DNA of 64,000 nucleotides from UBA11865 sp041570195 (GTDB lineage: Bacteria > Chloroflexota > Anaerolineae > Promineifilales > Promineifilaceae): assembly GCA_041570195.1 (NCBI GenBank), contig JBFFWQ010000005.1, positions 1-64,000 of the forward strand, written 5' to 3'. Below are positions 15,292-24,478 of the stretch, piece by piece. Both the position numbers and the translations under genes were made by a program. Within the stretch, counting starts at the first letter, position 1, and the number at the start of each line of letters is the position of its first letter. The notes below the pieces were generated by a model. It did not search any database and had not been told where the DNA came from. It worked only from the letters and a program-made list of their open reading frames with translations.

Positions 15292-15886
15292 ACTTGTTCA
15301 GGAGATAATAAAGGGTTTTCAGGCCGGGCAGATGCCCGACCTGGGCACCTGGAATTACGTGCTAGTTGGCGGATTTATCATGTTGCAGGGTCGTGTATCG
15401 GCCTTGCTTGGCGGCGCGGTCGCGGCCGCCGGATATATGAACCTCGGCCTGATCATCCTGGTTGCCCTGGCGGCGCGGATCGTCGTCGACGTCTTCTGGT
15501 ACCGGGTTGGCGCCACAGGTTATATTGATCGTATTGGCGGGCGCTTCGGCGCCTATGAAAGGGTTGCCGCGCGTGTCCACGAGGGCATTCATGCCCGTCC
15601 GGCGCGCTATATTGTGATGGCCAAATTGTCGAACGGGCTTTCTGTTCCGACGGTCGTCGCCGCCGGTAGTGCGGGTTTGCCCATGCGACGCTGGCTGCCG
15701 TTCTCCTTCGCGGTCGAAATCCTTTGGACCGTTCCGCTGCTCTTCGCTGGTTATTTCGCAACGGATGCCCTGGCCCAAATCGAAGGTGGCTTGTCTTATG
15801 CCCTGGGCGCAGTGGGCCTGCTCATTTTGTCAGGCGCGATTTTCTTCGTTGTCAAGTCCAAGCGCCGGTCCCGGCTGGCCGATTAA
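15275..15886 (+). CDS. DedA/VTT-domain membrane protein
   Basis: A protein of about 203 residues with four or five hydrophobic segments and the SNARE-associated/VTT (DedA) core: entry helix GTWNYVLVGGFIMLQG, a conserved basic segment FGAYERVAARVHEGIHARPARYIVMAKLSNGLSVPTVVAAG (family pattern F.RF.P..R...P..AG) and a C-terminal hydrophobic pair. DedA proteins act in the inner membrane in lipid transport or scrambling and proton-motive-force homeostasis. The ATG at 15275 is preceded by AAAAGG and fits the family start; a longer frame from 15215 adds a non-conserved Arg-rich extension. An intrinsic terminator follows at 15963. Confidence 0.75.
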   Translation: MEALIELVQEIIKGFQAGQMPDLGTWNYVLVGGFIMLQGRVSALLGGAVAAAGYMNLGLIILVALAARIVVDVFWYRVGATGYIDRIGGRFGAYERVAARVHEGIHARPARYIVMAKLSNGLSVPTVVAAGSAGLPMRRWLPFSFAVEILWTVPLLFAGYFATDALAQIEGGLSYALGAVGLLILSGAIFFVVKSKRRSRLAD

Positions 15887-15962
15887 TCGAGGGCATTTAC
15901 AGGGCGGACCCCGGTCAGCTGCTGACCGTACGGAAACCGATCAGCTATAGAAACGCTTATCC

Positions 15963-15988
15963 GACCGGCTCAAACGAGCCGGTCTTTT
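15963..15988 (+). terminator. Intrinsic terminator after the DedA-like gene
   Basis: A perfect 9-bp stem (GACCGGCTC / GAGCCGGTC) closes an AAAC loop and is followed by TTTTGTT. It directly abuts the stop of the convergent XRE regulator. Confidence 0.8.
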
Positions 15989-15989
15989 G

Positions 15990-16313
15990 TTACCAACTCC
16001 GCCAATCACCCCCGGACCCGCTTTTAACGCGCTGAGGGGGCGCCTGCTCGGAGTCGGTTTCCGACAGGGGGGCGGTTGATTCCTCGAAAACTTCGCGAGT
16101 GCGCTGGTCGGCGGCCGCCACATGGCGGTATATGTCGCCCGGCTGGACCTGCAGCGCTTCACAGATAGCATCCAACACTTCCAACTGCACGCTGCGCCGT
16201 TGACTGTGATACACTGCCCGGATGGTAGTATATGTGATACCGGTTGCCCTGGAAAGCTGACGAATAGAAAATTGCCGCTGCTTCATTAGCTGTGGAAGGT
16301 AATTGACGAGCAT
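15990..16313 (-). CDS. XRE-family helix-turn-helix regulator
   Basis: A 107-residue protein with a Cro/C1-type helix-turn-helix at residues about 3-65 (LPQLMKQRQFSIRQLSRATGITYTTIRAVYHSQRRSV, then LEVLDAICEALQVQPGDIY). The 40-residue tail is polar and Pro/Ser rich. The start at 16313 is set by a GGAGG site 5 nt upstream (GGAGGATAAC before the ATG); an in-frame codon at 16334 has no such site. It is a DNA-binding repressor or activator of unknown target. It is transcribed leftward, alone, from an intergenic region of about 300 bp shared with the end of the peptidase gene. Confidence 0.85.
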   Translation of the reverse strand: MLVNYLPQLMKQRQFSIRQLSRATGITYTTIRAVYHSQRRSVQLEVLDAICEALQVQPGDIYRHVAAADQRTREVFEESTAPLSETDSEQAPPQRVKSGSGGDWRSW

Positions 16314-16611
16314 GTTATCCTCCAATGGTATCATAAACGCTACCGCGCGTCATGTCAATCGGGGTAATAGAATAGCGGGATAATAGAACTGCAACCTGCA
16401 ACGCGCTAACCGAGTCGCTATCATGGGCTGCAATGATCTGAGCTTCAGATTCTACTGGACTGTAGGCCGAATTGCCGGCAACCCTGATCACTGAATGATA
16501 GTATATTCGCTATCAGTCTTGGCTAGTGACCGCCGGTTAATCAACCAAATGCGGTGGCGAGACAGCCGTTGCCGAGGACTGGCTACTCTGTCAATGGCGA
16601 TGATCAGGGGC

Positions 16612-18456
16612 TTATAAGGCTATGTAGCGATCTATGCGATCTTCGATGACTTGCAGTCCGGCTTTCCAAAACGCCGGCTGGCGCAGATCGATGCCGAACC
16701 GGCGGGCCAGATCATCCGCCGTGGCCTGTCCTGTACTGGCCAATAAATCATCGTATTGGGCCACGAATTCTTGTTGGCCCTGGCGCCCAGCCCCCTGGTA
16801 AATGCCATAGAGGCCAAGGCCAAACAGAAGACCGAAGGCATAGGGGAAGTTATAGAAGGAGAGATCGGGGCCGTAGTAGTGAGGCTTCCAGGCCCACATG
16901 TAAGGATGCAGGTACTTCCCATCCAAGCCTTCGCCGTAGGTTTCGCGCTGGCAGCGGGTCATGATCTCGCAGAAATCGTCGGCCGACAACTCGGCTTCGG
17001 CGCGTCGGCGGAAGACTTCGCTCTCGAAGAGGTAGCGGGAAAATACATCGACGATCACCTGGCCGGCATCGGCCAAGAATGACTCCAGAATGGCCAGTTC
17101 TTCCTGGCTATCTGTGGCCTGGGCCAGGGTGGCATCAGTGATGATGGTTTGGTTGAAGATGGAAGCCGTCTCGGCCAACGTCATCGGCGTGCGCCGGCCA
17201 AGTTGGCTCTGGCCGGCCCGGCATTCGTTGTGGTAAGCGTGGCCCAGTTCATGAGCGATGGTCGTCAGTTGCTCGAGAGAACCATCGAAGTTACAGAGAA
17301 TGCGCGACTCTTCCGCGTTGGCGATAGACATGCAAAAAGCGCCGCCCACCTTGCCGTGACGAGGCTCGGCATCTATCCAACTCTCGTCGAAAGCGCGTTT
17401 GCTAAGGTCGACCAGCTGGTCGGAGAAGGTCGCGAAGTGCCGCAAAATGAACGATCTGGCCTCGGCGTAGCTGAAGTGCTGTTCCAGCCGGCCGACCGGT
17501 GCCTGAATATCCCACCAAGCCAGTTTCTCTTTGCCCAGCCGCTGGGCCTTGTTTTGCCAGTAACGACGAAATGCGGGAAAGGACTCGCGCATGGCGCCCA
17601 GCATGGCCTCAAGCGTTTCACGATCCATCCTGGCCTGATCCAAGGTGCGGTGCAGCGCATCCTGGCGGCCGCGGTGAGTGTCCAGGGTGATGACGGCGCC
17701 CTTGATGCCGTTGAGGCAGGCGGCCAAGGGTTCGCGGGCGCTTTCCCAGGCAGCTAACTCGGTCTCGTAGGCCCGGCGGCGCACCGATTCGTCCGGGTCG
17801 TGGTAGAAATTCTGAATCATGGTGATGGGTAATACCTGAACCTGGCCATCCCGCTCGAACTCCGCCTGGACCTGCGATGTAATCACGCCCTGTAACCTGG
17901 CCCAGGCGTTGGCTCCGCTGGTAGCCAGTTCGGCGGCCAATGTCTCTTCACCGGTCGGCATCAAGTACTTGCTCTGCGCGGCCGTTTCACGCAAGTAGAA
18001 TTGGTGTTCTTTCACGACCTCCGAGTGGTCCACGGCTGCATCCAGGGTGCCGGCCTTTTGGTCCACGGTCCCCATCCAACCCCGAAATAGCACTTCCTGG
18101 CGGCGCAGTCGAACACTCAGCAGCTCAAGTTCCGACTCGATGCGTTTTGCCGTCGTATTGAAACTGTCGGTAGAGACGAAGCTGTAAACATAGGCCTCTA
18201 AAGTGTTATAGAGCCGCAGCACAGCGTTCATCTGATTCAGATAGTCGGCCAGCACGACAGCTAATTCGGCCGCACCGGCCGGGACCGCGCCGCCCCTGGC
18301 AATGTCCCGCCTGGCCAGTAGGTCGTCCAATTGGTCAAGACCGGCCCTGAAATCCTCCATGGCTTTGACGAAGTCCGCCTCTTCCAGACCGCTGTATACA
18401 TTGCTCAGGTCCCAATGAGGTAAAGCTTCCAGCGCGGTATTACTGGCTGTATTCAT
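16612..18456 (-). CDS. pepF: Oligoendopeptidase F (M3B metallopeptidase)
   Basis: A 614-residue M3 family zinc peptidase of the usual oligoendopeptidase F length, with the zinc site HELGH at residues 402-406 (in TIAHELGHAYHNE) and the downstream LAETASIFNQ segment that supplies the third ligand. It hydrolyses peptides of roughly 7-17 residues in the cytoplasm and so recycles peptides. It lies 18 bp after gyrA on the same strand and may be co-transcribed with it. No odd features. Confidence 0.92.
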   Translation of the reverse strand: MNTASNTALEALPHWDLSNVYSGLEEADFVKAMEDFRAGLDQLDDLLARRDIARGGAVPAGAAELAVVLADYLNQMNAVLRLYNTLEAYVYSFVSTDSFNTTAKRIESELELLSVRLRRQEVLFRGWMGTVDQKAGTLDAAVDHSEVVKEHQFYLRETAAQSKYLMPTGEETLAAELATSGANAWARLQGVITSQVQAEFERDGQVQVLPITMIQNFYHDPDESVRRRAYETELAAWESAREPLAACLNGIKGAVITLDTHRGRQDALHRTLDQARMDRETLEAMLGAMRESFPAFRRYWQNKAQRLGKEKLAWWDIQAPVGRLEQHFSYAEARSFILRHFATFSDQLVDLSKRAFDESWIDAEPRHGKVGGAFCMSIANAEESRILCNFDGSLEQLTTIAHELGHAYHNECRAGQSQLGRRTPMTLAETASIFNQTIITDATLAQATDSQEELAILESFLADAGQVIVDVFSRYLFESEVFRRRAEAELSADDFCEIMTRCQRETYGEGLDGKYLHPYMWAWKPHYYGPDLSFYNFPYAFGLLFGLGLYGIYQGAGRQGQQEFVAQYDDLLASTGQATADDLARRFGIDLRQPAFWKAGLQVIEDRIDRYIAL

Positions 18457-18474
18457 TGATTGTGTCTTCTGGGG

Positions 18475-21141
18475 CTATGCCTCATTCGATGACGCCGTAG
18501 CGCTGTTCGTTGGTAACTGGCTCGGGCCATGGTCAAGGTCCTCAGCCGGCCCCCCGCCAACCACTTCGCCACCATCTGGCTCACCACCACCTGGCGCGCC
18601 ACCACCTGGCGCGCCATCCTCAGGCCCGCCATCCTTCGGCGCGGCATTCTCGGCCGCAGCATACTCTTCCACTGCGTCTTCTTCGTCTTCGACCCTGGAT
18701 AGATGGCCTTCACGGACGATGGCCACTGAAACGATGACATCGCCGTCCTTCATATCCATAACACTCACGCCTCGCGAGAAGCGGCCCTGGCGCGAAATCG
18801 TTCCGACCGAAGTGCGCAAGATGATGCCTGAGTTGGAAATGCAGGTCACTTCATCACCCTCGGTAACTACCCTGGCGCTAACGATTCTGCTGGTCAGATC
18901 GCCCAACAGCATCGCCCGCACGCCCTTACCGTAACGACTCTGGCGACGGAAGGCGGACAGTGGCGTGCGTTTGCCGTAGCCCTTCTCGGTGATAAGCAGC
19001 AGGTCGCTATCTTCGGCAACCACGTCGGCCCCGGTCAAGACGTCGCCGTCTTCCAAGCGCATTGCCATCACGCCGGCCGCGGCCCGGCCCATGGCCCGAA
19101 CCTGCTCTTCGCTGAAGCGGATGGCCTGACCCTGTTCGCTGACGACGATCAACTCTTGATCACCTACCGTCAGCGTAACCCAGCCAAGCGCGTCGTCATC
19201 ATCCAGGTTGATGGCGATCAGTCCGCTGGCTCGCACGTGTTCAAACTCGGCAACACGTACCCGCTTGATGCGTCCCTTACGGGTGATCATGGTCAGGTAT
19301 TCGGCCTCGTCGAAGCTATGTACGGCGAGAGCAACGGTGATTTTCTCGTCTGGCATAAGGGGCAGGACAGTCATGAGCGAGGCGCCCTTTGCCGTGCGGT
19401 CCAGTTCAGGGATCTCGTAGGCCCGCTCCGAATATACCTTGCCCCGATCGGAAAAGAACAGGATGTGATTGTGCGTACCGGCGGCGAAAAGGTGTTGTAG
19501 CTCGTCTTCGTCCCGGGTGCTCATGCCAATAAGGCCCCGGCCGCCTCGGCCCTGTATACGGTAGGCGGCGACCGGCGTGCGCTTGACATAACCTTTACGG
19601 GTGATGGAGATCAGAACATCCTCGTCCTTGATCAGATCTTCCATGTTTAAGTCGGCCGTGATGTCCAGGGCTATTTGCGTCCGGCGCTCGTCGCCATAGC
19701 GCTCTTTCAGCTCCAGCACGTCTTCCTTGATCAAGGCCAGGATCTTGTTCATATCGGCCAGCAGGCCGCGTAGATAGTCGACGTGCTCGCTGATTTCGCG
19801 ATATTCATCCTCTAGCTTCTGTCTCTCCAAAGCAGCCAGGCGGCGAAGTTGCATGTCGAGAATCGCGGTGGACTGAATTTCCGTAAGCCCGAAGCGACTC
19901 ATGAGCTGTTCACGAGCCACGTCGGCGTCGGCTGAGGCGCGAATCGTCTCGATCACTTCGTCCAAGTTGGCCAGGGCGATGAGCAGCCCTTCCAGGATGT
20001 GTTGCCGGCGCAGGGCTTTATTCAATTCGAATTGCGTTCGCCTGGTAATGACCTCCACGCGATGGTCGATGTAAATCTGCAGGGCCCGTTTCAGCGATAG
20101 GAGTCGCGGTTCACGGTCCACCAGGGCCAACAATTGCACGCCGAATGTTTGTTGAAGCTGGGTGTGTTTGTACAGTTGGTTAAGCACTTTTTTGGGCTGA
20201 GTGCCGCGTTTTAGTTCGACGATAACCGATATGCCACGCCGGTCCGATTCGTCGCGCACATCAGAAATATCGGTGATCTTGCCCTGGTTCACCAACTCGG
20301 CGATGCGCTCGATGAGCGTGGACTTGTTGACCTGGTATGGGATCTCGGTGATGTTAATGCGCTGCCGGTCGCCGCGGCCGGGCATCTCCTCGATATCCGC
20401 CACGGCGCGCATCACCACCCGTCCTCGGCCGGTGGCATAGGCATTGCGAATCCCTTCAGTGCCCAGGATCAGCCCGCCGGTTGGGAAATCTGGCCCTTTA
20501 ACGAATTGCATCAAGTCGTCCAGGGTCACTTCGTCAGGGTCGTCCTGGTGATCGATCAGATAGGCGACCGCCTCGCAAATCTCAGTTAGATTGTGGGGTG
20601 GTATATTGGTAGCCATGCCCACGGCGATACCCGAACCACCGTTGATGAGCAGATTGGGCAGGCGAGATGGCAATACGGTCGGCTCCTGAAGACTGCTGTC
20701 GAAATTGTCGAAGAAGTCGACCGTGTCCTTCTCAAGATCCTCCAGCAGTTCCATGGCGATGCGCGCCAAACGCACTTCCGTGTAACGCATGGCCGCCGCG
20801 CCGTCGCCGTCGATGCTGCCGAAATTGCCCTGGCCGTCCACCAGCATATATCGCAGCGAGAAGGTCTGTGCCATGCGCACCATGGCATCGTACACGGCCT
20901 GGTCGCCGTGCGGGTGATATTTGCCAAGGACCTCGCCGACGATGCGGGCGCTCTTGCGGTGGGAGCCGCCGGGGCGGATGCCCATGTCGTGCATCGCGTA
21001 AAGAATGCGCCGGTGCACCGGTTTCAGTCCATCCCGAGCATCGGGCAGGGCTCGCGCAACGATCACGCTCATGGCGTAATCCAGGTAGGCGCTGCGCATT
21101 TCCTGATTGATGTCGATCGCGCTTACTGTGCCAATATCCAA
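18475..21141 (-). CDS. gyrA: DNA gyrase subunit A
   Basis: An 888-residue type IIA topoisomerase A subunit. The catalytic tyrosine is Y120 in AAMRYTEVRL. The N-terminal winged-helix region (DARDGLKPVHRRILYAM, KYHPHGDQAVYDAMVRMAQ) is intact, and a GyrA box in the form QGRGGRG at 530-536 (usual QRRGGKG) marks it as gyrase rather than topoisomerase IV. The C-terminal domain is the six-bladed DNA-wrapping propeller. The last 70 or so residues are an acidic then Gly/Pro/Glu/Asp-rich low-complexity tail, encoded by imperfect short repeats around 18580-18640. With GyrB (not in this window) it introduces negative supercoils using ATP. Confidence 0.94.
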   Translation of the reverse strand: MDIGTVSAIDINQEMRSAYLDYAMSVIVARALPDARDGLKPVHRRILYAMHDMGIRPGGSHRKSARIVGEVLGKYHPHGDQAVYDAMVRMAQTFSLRYMLVDGQGNFGSIDGDGAAAMRYTEVRLARIAMELLEDLEKDTVDFFDNFDSSLQEPTVLPSRLPNLLINGGSGIAVGMATNIPPHNLTEICEAVAYLIDHQDDPDEVTLDDLMQFVKGPDFPTGGLILGTEGIRNAYATGRGRVVMRAVADIEEMPGRGDRQRINITEIPYQVNKSTLIERIAELVNQGKITDISDVRDESDRRGISVIVELKRGTQPKKVLNQLYKHTQLQQTFGVQLLALVDREPRLLSLKRALQIYIDHRVEVITRRTQFELNKALRRQHILEGLLIALANLDEVIETIRASADADVAREQLMSRFGLTEIQSTAILDMQLRRLAALERQKLEDEYREISEHVDYLRGLLADMNKILALIKEDVLELKERYGDERRTQIALDITADLNMEDLIKDEDVLISITRKGYVKRTPVAAYRIQGRGGRGLIGMSTRDEDELQHLFAAGTHNHILFFSDRGKVYSERAYEIPELDRTAKGASLMTVLPLMPDEKITVALAVHSFDEAEYLTMITRKGRIKRVRVAEFEHVRASGLIAINLDDDDALGWVTLTVGDQELIVVSEQGQAIRFSEEQVRAMGRAAAGVMAMRLEDGDVLTGADVVAEDSDLLLITEKGYGKRTPLSAFRRQSRYGKGVRAMLLGDLTSRIVSARVVTEGDEVTCISNSGIILRTSVGTISRQGRFSRGVSVMDMKDGDVIVSVAIVREGHLSRVEDEEDAVEEYAAAENAAPKDGGPEDGAPGGGAPGGGEPDGGEVVGGGPAEDLDHGPSQLPTNSATASSNEA

Positions 21142-21378
21142 GGTAACCTCACTTGCCCATAAAACAAAATCGCCACCTTTTGCAGGGCGGCTTTCACCCC
21201 TGTGATTATACCGGATAGTGGCCTAATCAACGAATCTAGACCGGTTCAAGGAAGGGTATTATGGGACCTGGATTAGCACAGGTCCTAGGCGGCGATGCGG
21301 CGACGGCCGGTGGCAAGGATCGCCGTCGCCGAAGAGGTTATATCAGTACTGACGCGGGCGAGCTCCCCGGCCCGATTT
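21142..21378. other. Intergenic region upstream of gyrA
   Basis: No gene is seen. A small hairpin (GGACCTG, 8-nt loop, CAGGTCC) lies at 21264-21285. The region should contain the leftward gyrA promoter and the end of the YgfZ-like transcript. Confidence 0.4.
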
Positions 21379-22347
21379 CTAGGGCGACACGCGGACGGCC
21401 GTTTGACCGGCCATCAGCGGCTGACCTTGCTCCAAGACGGCCGTTTTCACATAGGCCAGGGCCTGTACTCCCCCAGGGCCGGCCGCGGCCGATGTGATGG
21501 TCCCGGCTGCTTTGGCGCTGGCCGTCAAGGTGTCTCCGGCCATGACAGGCTCGTCGGCCGTCAGGTGGACCAGCCGCTTGGCTAGCCGGCCGCGACTTTC
21601 CAGGCGGGCGATGATCTCCTGCCCGGTGTAACAACCTTTGTTGAACGAAACATCAGCCCAAAGGTCGGCTTCCAGGGGGATGTAATCCGAGGTCAATTCG
21701 CGGCCAAACCGGGGTTGCCGGCTCTCGATACGCAGGTAGTCAAAGGCCGCTTCCCCGGCCGGCGTGATGGGAGCGGCGATCAGGGCTTGTTCCAGCGTGT
21801 CCCGGTCCTCCTCGTGGCAGGTAACCAGGTAGCCGGCGCTGGCTACCGGATCGGTGCGGTGCAAGTAGACCGGGGCGCCGTCCAGATCGACCTGCTTCCA
21901 ATGATGCAAAGGCAGATCGACCTCGCCGAAAATGTTACAAAGGATTGGGCCGGCCTGGCTCCCATACACGGCCAGGACGGCCGTGCTGGCGCTCAAGTCC
22001 TCGGCGGTGAAGTCATCCATGTAGAAGACGAAGCGGCGCAGATAGTCGGCGATGTTGGCCCCATTTCCTTCACCGGTCAGGCAGTAGACGGACGCGCGGC
22101 CGACATAGAGAATCAGGCGGTCGATGATGCGTCCGATATCGGTGGTCAATACAGTTGCCGCGCCTTCACCCGGCCCAAGATTCATGATTTTTTGAGTAGA
22201 CATACGATTGATCAGATCCAGACGGCTCTTGCCGCTGAACTTGAGCATGCCCAGATCGCTCCGGTCGACGACGACGGCCGTGGAATGGGCCGCCTCGTAC
22301 GCATTCGTTATGCCGGCAACGGAGACACCGGCCAAATTGTCGTTCAT
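21379..22347 (-). CDS. ygfZ: YgfZ/GcvT-like folate-binding protein
   Basis: A 322-residue member of the YgfZ/aminomethyltransferase-fold family. The signature KGCYTGQEIIARLESRG (family pattern K-G-C-Y-x-G-Q-E) is present near residue 230, with the Cys that defines YgfZ. The N-terminal half carries GcvT-fold segments (LKFSGKSRLDLINRMSTQKI, TVLTTDIGRIIDRLILYV). YgfZ proteins bind tetrahydrofolate and assist assembly or repair of iron-sulfur enzymes. The ATG at 22347 has AGAGGTG at normal spacing; a GTG two codons earlier overlaps that site. No GcvH/GcvP genes lie nearby, supporting YgfZ rather than glycine cleavage. A use in maturing the iron-sulfur proteins of the respiratory cluster is possible. 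Confidence 0.85.
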   Translation of the reverse strand: MNDNLAGVSVAGITNAYEAAHSTAVVVDRSDLGMLKFSGKSRLDLINRMSTQKIMNLGPGEGAATVLTTDIGRIIDRLILYVGRASVYCLTGEGNGANIADYLRRFVFYMDDFTAEDLSASTAVLAVYGSQAGPILCNIFGEVDLPLHHWKQVDLDGAPVYLHRTDPVASAGYLVTCHEEDRDTLEQALIAAPITPAGEAAFDYLRIESRQPRFGRELTSDYIPLEADLWADVSFNKGCYTGQEIIARLESRGRLAKRLVHLTADEPVMAGDTLTASAKAAGTITSAAAGPGGVQALAYVKTAVLEQGQPLMAGQTAVRVSP

Positions 22348-22446
22348 AATCACCTCTAGAAATTGACGGGATCTACAAGTTGACCTCTGGTCGAATCAGA
22401 TTCTACCGGCGAATGAAAGCTCACGATCCAACTTGCCCGACTCTTG

Positions 22447-22938
22447 TCAATTATCTGCTGCCCAACGGGCGGCAAAGGCCTTGATCTGAGGCAGGTGTTC
22501 CAGTTCGTGACGGAAGCTGTTCTCAGCGATGATGTGCCACAAGGGCAGCCCTGGGGACCAGGAATAGCGCTCCGGGTCGTTCAGATCGCTGTCGCTGAAT
22601 TCGGCCAGCCATTCCTCTAATTGGATGCGCACGCCCTGTAGATCTTCGAAAATGCGATCCAGGTCGCGCTCTTTGTTTTCCTGGTAGCGACGGGCATTGT
22701 AGCCGTCGATGTCATCGAACGCGGCTATCAACCGGGCTGGCGTCTTTCCCTGATCGACGCGCAGCAGCGCGGTGACCATCTCCGACTCCCAGGCCACCAT
22801 GTGAGCCAGCAAATCGGCTACCGACCAGTCGCCCATTACGCCCGGTCGCCGCAGCGCTTCGTCTGGCAGCGCTTCTAAGGTAACCAGAAGCTCCTCGCGG
22901 ACTTTGTCCAGTTCTTCTAGCAAATCTTCTCGATTCAT
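22447..22938 (-). CDS. DinB/ClbS-like four-helix bundle protein
   Basis: A 163-residue all-helical protein with the three histidines expected for the DinB metal site: H46 in LLAHMVAWE, and H144 and H148 in NSFRHELEHLP. The length and the YNARRYQENKERDLDRIF segment fit the DfsB/ClbS branch of the DinB superfamily. Members include thiol-dependent transferases, detoxification proteins and a colibactin cyclopropane hydrolase, so the reaction cannot be assigned. It is leftward, about 100 bp upstream of the YgfZ-like gene. Confidence 0.75.
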   Translation of the reverse strand: MNREDLLEELDKVREELLVTLEALPDEALRRPGVMGDWSVADLLAHMVAWESEMVTALLRVDQGKTPARLIAAFDDIDGYNARRYQENKERDLDRIFEDLQGVRIQLEEWLAEFSDSDLNDPERYSWSPGLPLWHIIAENSFRHELEHLPQIKAFAARWAADN

Positions 22939-23081
22939 GTCGTTAGCCTTCAGCTGTTCGCAGTGAGCGGTTAGCGTTTAGCTCGCATTGACTACAGTGG
23001 GATTCGCGCATGTTGCACGTTCTTTGGTGCGTTGCACGCGGACCCAATGATGGTGCGCCGTGACCCATGTCCTCATCCTAG

Positions 23082-23117
23082 AAAAAAACGACCGGACAGC
23101 TTGTCCCGTCCGGTCGT
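23082..23117 (-). terminator. Intrinsic terminator of the leftward membrane protein gene
   Basis: Read leftward, a perfect 10-bp stem (ACGACCGGAC and its complement, 23088-23097 with 23108-23117) closes a 10-nt loop and is followed by a run of seven T. It lies 28 bp beyond the stop at 23145. Confidence 0.85.
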
Positions 23118-23144
23118 CGCTATTGCTTGAGTAGCCTGGCCAGG

Positions 23145-23942
23145 TCAGCCGCCGCCGCGAGTGGCCATGGCTGCCCCCGCGCCAATGCCCACAATCAATA
23201 TGCCGGAAACGACGATCCACACGTAACCCCAATCAATCGGATAATGATCCGACTCTGGATTCTCCAAATCCTCGGGATCGCGCCGCCGGAGGGCCAGATA
23301 GAGGATCACGATGGTGAGCACGACCAGGACCAGGTTCAGTAGCGTAGCTGCACTCATGGATGCGCCCAGAATCTCGACTTCGGTGTCGCCGAAGTAGACT
23401 GTGCCCAGGGTCAAGCCAACGATCCACACGAATAGTAGGAAAATGAAGGCATAAATGCCCATTGACCAGCGCGAGCGCACCTTCTTATCGGGTCCCACGG
23501 TCGGGGGCTTTTCTTGCTGGATTTCCTTTACGCGGGCGATTTCCCGCTGCTGCAGCTGGGCCGTGACCTCCTGGTAACTTTCGTCGCCATAGACGCGGTT
23601 CACCAGCCGATCGAACAAAACGGTCACGATGGTGATGAGCAGACCGAGGGCGCCGACGCTCACCAAGACAACGCCGAAGGCGATGCCAAATGCCTGTAGG
23701 GCGGTGATGGGTTGGCCCTGGACATTATCGGCGATAAAGGGTATTTCGACCAGCACTTCGCCGATGAATGGCAACTGGCCGACATCAATGGTCGTCGCCA
23801 GCGGCTCACTGGCGACTTCTGTCGATGAGTCGCTCCCGTCCGCTTGATCCAGGAGAAAAGGTACGACGGCCGAGGCCACTCCGGCGAAAATCAATAGCGC
23901 AGCTACAGCTGCCCAGGTCTTCCACGATTCACGGTTGCTCAA
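23145..23942 (-). CDS. Four-helix membrane protein, unknown function
   Basis: A 265-residue protein with an N-terminal hydrophobic helix (about 9-30), an external Asp/Ser-rich loop, a second helix (about 85-110), a charged cytoplasmic stretch (about 115-155), and helices at about 160-180, 195-215 and 235-258. It ends in a Gly-rich tail. The start is a TTG, set by AGGAGG 7 nt upstream; no ATG fits. It is transcribed alone and ends in a clear terminator. No family is recognised. It is divergent from the multihaem cytochrome cluster, which may or may not be meaningful. Confidence 0.7.
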   Translation of the reverse strand: MSNRESWKTWAAVAALLIFAGVASAVVPFLLDQADGSDSSTEVASEPLATTIDVGQLPFIGEVLVEIPFIADNVQGQPITALQAFGIAFGVVLVSVGALGLLITIVTVLFDRLVNRVYGDESYQEVTAQLQQREIARVKEIQQEKPPTVGPDKKVRSRWSMGIYAFIFLLFVWIVGLTLGTVYFGDTEVEILGASMSAATLLNLVLVVLTIVILYLALRRRDPEDLENPESDHYPIDWGYVWIVVSGILIVGIGAGAAMATRGGG

Positions 23943-24478
23943 GTGATTGCCTCCTAACCTTCCATGCTCTATCTAATGAAGGCTGGACCATCGTAAACGA
24001 TAGCCGGTCGCCGCGCTCATGCGTTGCCATATCGTCAATGCTCAGCATTATGCCTGCGTAATAGGTAATGGCGAGCGGATTTTAGCATATCGGAGACAGC
24101 CCAGCAAAGGGGTAGCGCGTGCCATCAGACCGATATGTTGGTCCTGGCTGCCCGGCAAAACTGTCTCCCGCGGCCGTCGAATTCGACTGGCGACAAGTGA
24201 GTCCCGTCATGTGAGTTGTATGACGTCCGTCACTAACCATTGGCTAACTGTATAGATAAACTCACGTTATATAGAGATAGGCAATAGTTGCCGCGTACGG
24301 CCGACTGAGTCGAGGTGAATTATCGCAGATGACATTGGCGGTGTTTTTTTGTAAAATTCCAGAGTCAGTTTACCCGCCACCTCTGCCTGTCCCGGCAGTT
24401 TGTGTGCCGCATCCGACCCGCTAAGTGCGTGCCAGTTTCTGAGCGTTGCCAGGGCGGTTAACATCGAGGAAGGATAGC
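23943..24478. other. 536-bp gene-free interval upstream of the cytochrome cluster
   Basis: No gene is supported. It separates two divergent genes and must hold both promoters. Inverted repeats are present: ATATCGG (24087-24093) with CCGATAT (24130-24136), and GGAGACAG (24092-24099) with CTGTCTCC (24161-24168). These share two bases and so could not form at once. Confidence 0.5.

Noticed and set aside
20593..21162. Antisense frame of 189 residues opposite gyrA
   Set aside because: It mirrors highly conserved gyrA codons and has no independent coding evidence.
21379..22347. Glycine cleavage T protein (gcvT)
   Set aside because: The KGCYTGQE signature and short length point to YgfZ, and no gcvH or gcvP is nearby.
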